Shown here piece by piece: positions 1 to 5,088 of a DNA stretch of 7,559 bases; position 1 is the stretch's first letter, and each line of letters starts with the position of its first letter. This DNA comes from Actinomycetes bacterium (GTDB taxonomy: Bacteria > Actinomycetota > Actinomycetes > Actinomycetales > Cellulomonadaceae), in contig JAJYTJ010000175.1 in the NCBI GenBank assembly GCA_021793115.1, forward strand, positions 1 to 7,559. Direction: 5' to 3'. The position numbers and the translations under genes were made by a program. Under the pieces are notes generated by a model that was not told where the DNA came from, made no database searches, and saw only the letters and a list, made by a program, of their open reading frames with translations.

Positions 1-6
1 GCCCGG

Positions 7-130
7 CCCGCTCCGGCGGACGCCCACCCGCCGACGCGCGTCCCGCTCCGGCGGACGCCCAGCCCCCGACGCGCGTCCCGCTCCGGCGGACGCCCACCCG
101 CCGACGCGCGTCCCGCTCCGGCGGACACCC
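7..130. repeat. 35-bp tandem repeat, three full copies and a partial fourth
   Basis: Copies begin at 7, 42 and 77, with a partial copy from 112 to about 130; the period is exactly 35 bp. Copies 1 and 3 are identical, and copy 2 differs at two bases in its middle. Each junction carries the perfect 10-bp palindrome GACGCGCGTC (33-42, 68-77, 103-112). Copies 1 and 3 also contain CGGCGG and CCGCCG arms eight bases apart (14-19 with 28-33, and 84-89 with 98-103), able to form a short hairpin; the copy 2 changes weaken that stem. The period is not a multiple of three, so any encoded peptide would change frame at each copy, which argues against a protein repeat. There are no unique spacers, so this is not CRISPR. 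The array may extend left of the window. Function unknown. Confidence 0.9.
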
Positions 131-214
131 CGCCCACCCCGCGCGCAGCCCACCCGCGCCCCACCCCGCGTCTCACCGAAGGACCCGGCTCGTCGCGCGC
201 CCGCCCCCAGGAGG
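131..214 (+). other. Leader immediately upstream of nadB
   Basis: This C-rich stretch has no recognisable promoter hexamers. Its only clear signal is AGGAGG at 209-214, a perfect Shine-Dalgarno core that abuts the ATG at 215 with no spacer. No ATG, GTG or TTG occurs in the nadB frame between the window start and 215, so nadB cannot start further upstream within view. A second frame is open from position 3 to a TGA at 219-221 and could be the tail of an upstream gene. Its Arg/Pro/Ala-rich translation looks like noise from high GC content. Confidence 0.4.
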
Positions 215-1948
215 ATGCTGACGCCCGTGACGCCGACCACCCCCGTGCCGATCCGCCTCGCCACCACGCTGGCCGGGCAGGCCCCCGGTTGGATCGTCGA
301 GGCCGACGCCGTCGTCGTCGGCTCCGGCATCGCCGGCCTCACCGCGGCGCTCGAGCTGCGGACCCGGGTGCCGCGCGTGCTCCTCGTCACCAAGGACGTC
401 CTGGCGTCCGGCTCGACGCTGTGGGCGCAGGGCGGCATCGCGGCCGCGCTGGACCCGGCGGACTCCCCGGCGGCCCATCTCGCGGACACGCTCGTCGCGG
501 GCGTCGGGCTCTGCGACCCGCGCGCGGTCGAGGTGCTCGTCACCGAGGGCCCGGAGCGGGTCCGGGAGCTCGTCGGGCGCGGCGCGGTGTTCGACCGGCG
601 CGCGGACGGCAGCCTGAGCCTGACCCGCGAGGGCGGCCACCACGCCAACCGCATCATCCACGCGGGCGGTGACGCCACCGGCGCGGAGGTCAGCCGCGCG
701 CTCGTGGCCCAGGTCGAGGCCGTGCGCAACGACCCCGGCATCGAGGTGGTCGAGCACGCGCTGGTCCTCGACGTGCTCACCGCCGCCCCGGACGCCGACG
801 GCCGGCCCGGCCCGGTGTGCGGGGTCACGCTGCATGTCATCGGCGAGGGCGACCGCGGCGGCGTGGGCGCCGCGCTGGCCCCGGCGGTGCTGCTCGCGAC
901 GGGCGGCATCGGCCAGGTGTACCGCGCCTCCACGAACCCGCCGCAGGCCACCGGCGACGGCATCACGGCCGCCCTGCGCGCGGGCGCGCGTGTGGGCGAC
1001 GTCGAGTTCGTCCAGTTCCACCCCACCGTGCTGTGGCTCGGCTCCGGCGTGAAGGGCCAGCTCGCGCTCATCTCCGAGGCGGTGCGTGGCGAGGGCGCGC
1101 TGCTGCTGGACACCGACGGCGTGCGCTTCATGCCCGAGGTGCACCCGCTGGCCGAGCTCGCGCCGCGCGACGTCGTCGCGCACGCCATCGTCCGCCGCAT
1201 GGCCGCGACGGGCGCCGACCATGTCTGGCTCGACGCGCGCCACCTCGGCGCGCAGTTCCTGGCCCGGCGCTTCCCGACGATCACGGAGGCCCTGGCCGAG
1301 CACGGCCTCGACATGGCCGCCGAGCTCATCCCGGTGGCCCCCGCGCAGCACTACTTCTCCGGCGGCGTGGTCACGGACCTGTGGGGCCGGTCGTCGCTGC
1401 CCGGCCTCTACGCGGCGGGGGAGGCGGCCTGCACGGGCGTGCACGGCGCGAACCGCCTGGCGTCCAACTCGCTGCTCGAGGGCCTGGTCTTCTCCCACCG
1501 CGCGGCGGCGGAGATCGCGCGCGCGTTCGGCGCCGGCGAGCTGGTGCGCCGCGATCCCGTGCTGCGCCAGGGGACCGCCGCGCTGGTCGCCGCGGCCGCG
1601 CGCGCCCGCATCCAGCGCGTCGCCACCGCGGGCGCCGGCCCGCTGCGCGACGAGGCCGGCCTGACCGCGGCGCTCGGGGCGCTCGCGGAGGTCCCCACCG
1701 ACGCCGACCGGCGGCACGACGACGGCCGCCCCCTCGCGCTGCCGCAGCCCTCGGAGTGGGAGACGACGAACGTCCACCAGACCGCGACGCTCATCACGGC
1801 CGCGGCGTACCAGCGGCAGGAGAGCCGGGGCGGCCACTTCCGCAGCGACTTCCCGGCGCACGACGACGCCTGGCGGCTGCGCCAGGAGCTGTCTCTGGAC
1901 CCCGACGGGACGCTCACGACGACGCAGGTGACGCTGCCCGAGGCCTGA
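215..1948 (+). CDS. nadB: L-aspartate oxidase (NadB)
   Basis: This FAD enzyme oxidises L-aspartate to iminoaspartate, the first committed step of bacterial de novo NAD synthesis, and acts in the cytoplasm. The 577-residue product has the N-terminal dinucleotide-binding signature GSGIAG (36-41), the substrate-domain stretch STLWAQGGIAA (67-77), GHHANRIIHAGGDATG (141-156) and QFHPT (267-271). Residues matching the conserved catalytic and substrate-binding set of the succinate dehydrogenase/fumarate reductase/NadB flavoprotein family are present: R318 in PRDVV, H379 in AQHYFSGG, and R414 in GANRLASNS. The C-terminal helical domain ends with the usual ESRGGHFRSDFP (536-547). It is somewhat longer than typical NadB (about 540) because of roughly 30 residues before the FAD fold. 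The start is uncertain: AGGAGG touches ATG 215, while GTG 227 lies 12 bases behind it. nadC follows after 40 bases. Confidence 0.96.
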   Translation: MLTPVTPTTPVPIRLATTLAGQAPGWIVEADAVVVGSGIAGLTAALELRTRVPRVLLVTKDVLASGSTLWAQGGIAAALDPADSPAAHLADTLVAGVGLCDPRAVEVLVTEGPERVRELVGRGAVFDRRADGSLSLTREGGHHANRIIHAGGDATGAEVSRALVAQVEAVRNDPGIEVVEHALVLDVLTAAPDADGRPGPVCGVTLHVIGEGDRGGVGAALAPAVLLATGGIGQVYRASTNPPQATGDGITAALRAGARVGDVEFVQFHPTVLWLGSGVKGQLALISEAVRGEGALLLDTDGVRFMPEVHPLAELAPRDVVAHAIVRRMAATGADHVWLDARHLGAQFLARRFPTITEALAEHGLDMAAELIPVAPAQHYFSGGVVTDLWGRSSLPGLYAAGEAACTGVHGANRLASNSLLEGLVFSHRAAAEIARAFGAGELVRRDPVLRQGTAALVAAAARARIQRVATAGAGPLRDEAGLTAALGALAEVPTDADRRHDDGRPLALPQPSEWETTNVHQTATLITAAAYQRQESRGGHFRSDFPAHDDAWRLRQELSLDPDGTLTTTQVTLPEA

Positions 1949-1975
1949 CGGCCCGTCGTCGCGGAGTCGGGGCGC

Positions 1976-1988
1976 TACCGTGCTCGGC
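1976..1988 (+). promoter_or_regulatory. Putative -10 box for a leaderless nadC transcript
   Basis: TACCGT at 1976-1981 fits the actinobacterial -10 pattern TANNNT and lies seven bases before ATG 1989. A transcript starting at or next to that ATG would have no 5' untranslated region. No Shine-Dalgarno sequence is usefully placed: GGAG at 1963-1966 is 22 bases from the ATG. No good -35 box is visible at the usual distance. This is inferred from spacing alone. Confidence 0.45.
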
Positions 1989-2885
1989 ATGCACCCGCTC
2001 GACCCGGCCTGGCTCGCCCGCACCGTGGCGATCGCGCTCGACGAGGACCTCGGGCCGGAGCCCGGCCGGGACGTCACCACGCAGGCCACGGTGCCGCCGG
2101 ACGAGACCGGCACGGCCCGGCTCGTCGCGCGCGCCGACGGCGTCCTCGCCGGCCTCGTCGTCGTCCCGGAGGTGCTGCGGCAGGCCGCGGCGCGGCTGGG
2201 GCTGGCCGAGCCCGTCCTCGTCGCGCACAAGGCCGACGGCGACACCCTGACCAGGGGAGACGTCGTCGCGGACCTCACCGGGCCGGTGCAGGTGCTGCTC
2301 GTCGCGGAGCGGACGCTGCTCAACCTCGTCTCGCGCGCCTCCGGCGTCGCGACGCACACCCGCCGGTTCGCGGACGCCCTGGCGGGCACCGGCGCCCAGG
2401 TCCTGGACACCCGCAAGACGACGCCCGGCCTGCGCCCCCTCGAGAAGTACGCGGTGCGCTGCGGCGGCGGCACCAACAAGCGCATGGGGCTGTTCGACGT
2501 CGCCATGGTCAAGGACAACCACGTGGCCGCGGCGGGCGGTTCGGTGGCCGCGGCCGTCGCGGCGATCCGCGCGCGCTTCCCGGGCGTGGCGATCCAGGTG
2601 GAGGTGGACACGCTCGCGCAGGCCATGGAGGCCCTGGACGCGGCCGCCGACTTCCTCCTCCTGGACAACATGCCCGTGCCGCTGCTGCGGGAGGTGGTCG
2701 CCGCGGTGCGGGCGCGCGAGCCGCAGACCGGGCACGTCGAGCTCGAGGCCACGGGCAACCTCACCCTGGACCGGGCCGCGCAGGTGGCCGCGACCGGCGT
2801 CGACTACCTGTCCGTGGGCGCCCTCACCCACTCGAGCCCCGTCCTCGACCTGGCCCTCGATCTGGACCCGATCGGCCGCCCGTAG
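1989..2885 (+). CDS. nadC: Nicotinate-nucleotide pyrophosphorylase, carboxylating (quinolinate phosphoribosyltransferase, NadC)
   Basis: NadC combines quinolinate with PRPP to give nicotinate mononucleotide, CO2 and pyrophosphate. The product is 298 residues from ATG 1989, close to the family norm of about 280-300. Seen in order: the N-terminal sandwich domain with DEDLG (18-22) and RDVTTQA (27-33); ERTLLNLVSRASGVAT (107-122); the PRPP/quinolinate segment DTRKTTPGLRPLEKYA (140-155); KDNH (175-178); VEVDT (204-208); LLLDNM (223-228); ELEATGN (251-257); and YLSVGALTHSSP (273-284). In the loop GGGTNKRMGLFD (159-170) a Lys occupies position 164, where most NadC proteins I know have His (GGG-x-NHR). 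I prefer ATG 1989 over GTG 1980, which overlaps the candidate -10 hexamer. The gene follows nadB, as is usual for this pathway, and its stop is nine bases before lysS. Confidence 0.96.
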   Translation: MHPLDPAWLARTVAIALDEDLGPEPGRDVTTQATVPPDETGTARLVARADGVLAGLVVVPEVLRQAAARLGLAEPVLVAHKADGDTLTRGDVVADLTGPVQVLLVAERTLLNLVSRASGVATHTRRFADALAGTGAQVLDTRKTTPGLRPLEKYAVRCGGGTNKRMGLFDVAMVKDNHVAAAGGSVAAAVAAIRARFPGVAIQVEVDTLAQAMEALDAAADFLLLDNMPVPLLREVVAAVRAREPQTGHVELEATGNLTLDRAAQVAATGVDYLSVGALTHSSPVLDLALDLDPIGRP

Positions 2886-2894
2886 GATCGTGCG
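2883..2894 (+). promoter_or_regulatory. TAGGAT element before lysS: -10 box or ribosome binding site
   Basis: TAGGAT at 2883-2888 matches the actinobacterial -10 pattern and its last base is six bases before GTG 2895, suited to a leaderless lysS mRNA. Its first three bases are the nadC stop codon. The same bases can be read differently: AGGA (2884-2887) seven bases before the GTG is a weak Shine-Dalgarno site for reading lysS from a nadBC-lysS transcript. Sequence alone does not decide between them, and both may be used. Confidence 0.45.
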
Positions 2895-4403
2895 GTGACC
2901 TCTCCCGCCCTGCCTGCCGCCGACGACGTCCCGGAGCAGATCGCCGTCCGGCGGGCCAAGCGGGAGCGGCTGCTCGCCGCGGGCGTGGCGCCGTACCCCG
3001 TGGGCGTGCCGCGCTCGGCGACGATCCAGGCGGTGCGCGCGGCGCACCCCGACCTCGCCCCGGGGCAGGAGACCGACGACGAGGTGGGCGTCGCCGGCCG
3101 CGTCGTCTTCCTGCGCAACACCGGCAAGCTGTGCTTCGTCACGCTGCAGGACGGTGCCGGTGTGCGGCTGCAGGCGATGTTGTCGCTGGACCGGGTGGGC
3201 GAGGACGCGCTCGCGGCGTTCAAGGCCGACGTGGACCTGGGCGACCACCTGTTCGTCCACGGCGTGGTCGTGTGCTCCCGGCGCGGCGAGCTCTCGGTCA
3301 TGGCCGACGAGTGGCGTCTGGCGGCGAAGGCGATCCGCCCCATGCCGAACCTCTATGAGGGCGCCGAGCTGTCCGACGAGGCTCGCGTGCGCCAGCGCTA
3401 CGTGGACCTCATCGTCCGCCAGGGGGCGCGCGACATGGTGCGCCGGCGGGCTGCCGTGGTGCGGTCGCTGCGGGAGAACTTCTGGCGGCGCGACTTCCTC
3501 GAGGTCGAGACGCCGATGCTCCAGGTGCGGCCCGAGGGCGCCGCGGCGCGCCAGTTCGAGACGCACATGAACGCCTTCGACATCCCCCTGTTCCTGCGGA
3601 TCGCGCCGGAGCTGTTCCTCAAGCGGGCCGCGGTCGGCGGCGTCGAGCGCGTCTTCGAGATCAACCGCAACTTCCGCAACGAGGGCGTCGACTCCACGCA
3701 CGCGCCCGAGTTCGCGATGCTCGAGGCGTACGAGGCCTACGGCGACTACGACACCATGGCCGCGCTCACCGAGGACCTGGTGCAGACGGCGGCCCGCGAC
3801 GCCTTCGGTTCCACCGTGGTGACGCTCGCGGACGGGTCGGAGTACGACCTGGGCGGGCAGTGGACCCACCTGACGATGTACGAGTCGTTGTCGGAGGCGA
3901 TCGGCGAGCAGATCACGCACGACACGAGCGACGCCACGTTGTCGGCGTTGCTCGACCGCGCCGGAATCGAGCTGGCCCCGGCGCAGGTCAACCACGGAAA
4001 GATGGTCGAGCAGCTGTGGGAGCACCACGTCGGCGCAGGCCTGTGGGCCCCTACGTTCGTGCGCGATTTCCCGGTCGAGACGTCGCCGTTGACGCGTGAC
4101 CACCGCAGCAAGCCGGGCCTTGTCGAGAAGTGGGACCTGTACGTGCGTGGCATGGAGCTCGCCACGGCGTATTCCGAGCTCGTCGACCCGGTGATCCAGC
4201 GGCAACGTTTCGAGGCGCAGGCGCTTCTCGCGGCGCGGGGCGACGACGAGGCGATGCGCATCGACGAGGACTTCCTCGCGGCGATGGAGCACGCCATGCC
4301 CCCGAGCGGTGGCATGGGCCTGGGCATCGACCGGCTGCTCATCGCGATGACCGGGCAGGGTATCCGCGAGACCATCCTTTTCCCGCTGACGAAGCCGTTG
4401 TGA
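2895..4403 (+). CDS. lysS: Lysine--tRNA ligase, class II (LysS)
   Basis: LysS activates lysine with ATP and charges tRNA-Lys in the cytoplasm. The 502-residue protein is full length. An N-terminal anticodon-binding OB-fold spans about 64-145 ([22 protein letters not shown] lies at 64-85). The class II catalytic core follows, with motif 1 around FLEVETPML (201-209), motif 2 around [11 protein letters not shown] (254-264) leading to HAPEF (269-273), and motif 3 [12 protein letters not shown] (472-483). [11 protein letters not shown] (234-244) and [19 protein letters not shown] (411-429) are characteristic of actinobacterial LysS. There are no membrane segments, which rules out the LysX lysyl-phosphatidylglycerol type. 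One substrate-site loop reads PEGAAARQF (213-221) instead of the usual GGAAARPF. GTG 2895 is preferred because the N-terminus then aligns with remembered mycobacterial LysS (DLPEQ...RRDKR). It lies nine bases after nadC and 16 before the small ORF. Confidence 0.97.
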   Translation: MTSPALPAADDVPEQIAVRRAKRERLLAAGVAPYPVGVPRSATIQAVRAAHPDLAPGQETDDEVGVAGRVVFLRNTGKLCFVTLQDGAGVRLQAMLSLDRVGEDALAAFKADVDLGDHLFVHGVVVCSRRGELSVMADEWRLAAKAIRPMPNLYEGAELSDEARVRQRYVDLIVRQGARDMVRRRAAVVRSLRENFWRRDFLEVETPMLQVRPEGAAARQFETHMNAFDIPLFLRIAPELFLKRAAVGGVERVFEINRNFRNEGVDSTHAPEFAMLEAYEAYGDYDTMAALTEDLVQTAARDAFGSTVVTLADGSEYDLGGQWTHLTMYESLSEAIGEQITHDTSDATLSALLDRAGIELAPAQVNHGKMVEQLWEHHVGAGLWAPTFVRDFPVETSPLTRDHRSKPGLVEKWDLYVRGMELATAYSELVDPVIQRQRFEAQALLAARGDDEAMRIDEDFLAAMEHAMPPSGGMGLGIDRLLIAMTGQGIRETILFPLTKPL

Positions 4404-4419
4404 ACCGAAAGGGGCGACG

Positions 4420-4599
4420 ATGAGCGGCTGGGTGACGGCACTCGTCGCGCTCGTGCCGTCCATCGGCGTGGGCCTGATCTTCTGGCTCGTCATGCGCCTG
4501 CTGCTGAATGCGGACGCCAAGGAGCGCCGCGTCGAGGCCGAATTGCGGCGCGCGGAACAGGCGGCCCGCGGTGGAAATGGCGGCGCGTCGGACGCCTAG
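4420..4599 (+). CDS. Small single-helix membrane protein between lysS and lsr2, function unknown
   Basis: This 59-residue ORF runs from ATG 4420 to TAG 4597-4599. It has a purine-rich ribosome binding site, GAAAGGGG (4407-4414), five bases before the start, and begins 16 bases after the lysS stop, so it is probably co-transcribed with lysS. Residues 1-29 form one hydrophobic helix (TALVALVPSIGVGLIFWLVM at 6-25, then RLLLN). Residues 31-48 are highly charged (AKERRVEAELRR, AEQAA) and suit a cytoplasmic amphipathic helix or short coiled coil. The tail is Gly/Ser-rich. I recognise no domain. Small ORFs occur at this place in other actinobacteria (mycobacteria have a very short one near lysS, and I recall similar one-helix proteins in Micrococcales), but I know of no assigned function. 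Orientation is inferred to be N-out, C-in because the positive charge follows the helix. Confidence 0.75.
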   Translation: MSGWVTALVALVPSIGVGLIFWLVMRLLLNADAKERRVEAELRRAEQAARGGNGGASDA

Positions 4600-4602
4600 C
4601 GT

Positions 4603-4670
4603 TTGACGCACGATATGTCCGGTGTCATGCTGGCGACCGACAGCGTTTCCCGCATTGGCTCCCAGGAGAA
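4603..4670 (+). promoter_or_regulatory. lsr2 promoter and ribosome binding site
   Basis: TTGACG at 4603-4608 is one base from the -35 consensus. After a 17-bp spacer comes CATGCT (4626-4631), which keeps the A at position 2 and the T at position 6 of the -10 consensus. Transcription would begin near 4638, giving a leader of about 37 bases. AGGAGA at 4664-4669 lies five bases before ATG 4675 and fixes that start. The 80 bases from 4601 to 4680 contain 36 A/T, much more than the coding regions around them, which would suit binding by AT-preferring Lsr2 itself. Confidence 0.65.
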
Positions 4671-4674
4671 TAAA

Positions 4675-5007
4675 ATGGCACAGAAGGTTCAGGTGCTCCT
4701 GGTGGACGACATCGACGGCGGCACCGCCGACGAGACCGTCACCTTCGCCCTCGACGGCATCAGCTACGAGATCGACCTGACGACCGACAACGCCGCGAAG
4801 CTGCGCGACGCGTTCGGCCCGTGGGTCGGCCACGCGCGCAAGGTCGGCGGCCGGTCCTCCTCGCGCACCGCGGCCTCGCCGCGGTCCCGCTCGTCGCGCG
4901 GCGACGCGCAGGCGATCCGCGACTGGGCCAAGGCCCACGGCCACAAGGTCTCCGAGCGGGGTCGCATCTCCGCGGAGGTCAAGGCCGCCTACGAGGCCGC
5001 GCACTGA
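4675..5007 (+). CDS. lsr2: Lsr2 nucleoid-associated protein / xenogeneic silencer
   Basis: Lsr2 is the actinobacterial functional counterpart of H-NS. It binds the minor groove of AT-rich DNA, bridges it and silences horizontally acquired genes. The 110-residue product matches the family length (about 112). The N-terminal oligomerisation domain begins MAQKVQVLLVDDIDGG and continues through ALDGISYEIDLT (25-36) and LRDAFGPWV (43-51). A basic Ser/Arg-rich linker spans about 55-75. The C-terminal DNA-binding domain contains IRDWAKAHGHKVSERGRIS (81-99), with the AT-hook-like RGR at 95-97 and IRDWA and GRI conserved across Lsr2 proteins. ATG 4675 is chosen over the in-frame TTG at 4603 because of the ribosome binding site and the family N-terminus; that TTG is part of the -35 box. 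The gene appears to have its own promoter and ends before a strong hairpin. Confidence 0.97.
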   Translation: MAQKVQVLLVDDIDGGTADETVTFALDGISYEIDLTTDNAAKLRDAFGPWVGHARKVGGRSSSRTAASPRSRSSRGDAQAIRDWAKAHGHKVSERGRISAEVKAAYEAAH

Positions 5008-5027
5008 CGGCGCGCACCACGCACGGA

Positions 5028-5070
5028 CGACGAGGCCCGGCCACCCCACCTGGGTGACCGGGCCTCGTCG
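5028..5070. terminator. Hairpin between convergent lsr2 and xylB, probable bidirectional terminator
   Basis: The left arm 5028-5046 pairs with the right arm 5052-5070 around the five-base loop CACCT. Eighteen of 19 positions are Watson-Crick pairs. The exception (C5041 opposite A5057) is a mismatch in the lsr2-strand RNA but becomes a G-U wobble in the xylB-strand RNA. It lies 20 bases after the lsr2 stop and 18 beyond the xylB stop. Neither side has a T-run, as is common for terminators in high-GC actinobacteria. Confidence 0.8.
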
Positions 5071-5088
5071 CGTCCGGAGCACGCCGCG

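Noticed and set aside
7..130. CRISPR-like array
   Set aside because: The units are directly contiguous with no unique spacers, and no cas genes are present.
3..221. Possible tail of an upstream gene ending in TGA at 219-221
   Set aside because: The frame is open, but all three forward frames are open across most of this stretch. The 35-base period shifts the frame between repeat copies, and the peptide is Pro/Arg/Ala noise. It cannot be supported without upstream sequence.
1980..1988. GTG 1980 as the nadC start
   Set aside because: It would add only three residues and overlaps the TACCGT hexamer. It has no well-placed ribosome binding site (GGAG is 13 bases away), whereas ATG 1989 fits a leaderless start.
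173..2764. 863-codon open frame on the reverse strand opposite nadB and nadC
   Set aside because: The translation is Arg/Ala/Gly/Ser-rich low-complexity sequence with no recognisable motif. It lies antisense to two well-supported enzymes and is open because stop codons are rare at this GC content.
1914..4520. 868-codon open frame on the reverse strand opposite nadC and lysS
   Set aside because: It is a GC-driven shadow with His/Arg/Gly-rich composition, covering two genes with complete family motifs on the other strand.
4603..4674. N-terminal extension of Lsr2 from TTG 4603
   Set aside because: That TTG is part of the -35 hexamer. The Lsr2 family begins MA-KVQV, and AGGAGA is correctly spaced for ATG 4675.
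4339..5082. 247-codon reverse-strand open frame across the lysS end, the small ORF and lsr2
   Set aside because: It runs antisense through three supported genes and the lsr2 promoter, has no motifs and no conserved composition.
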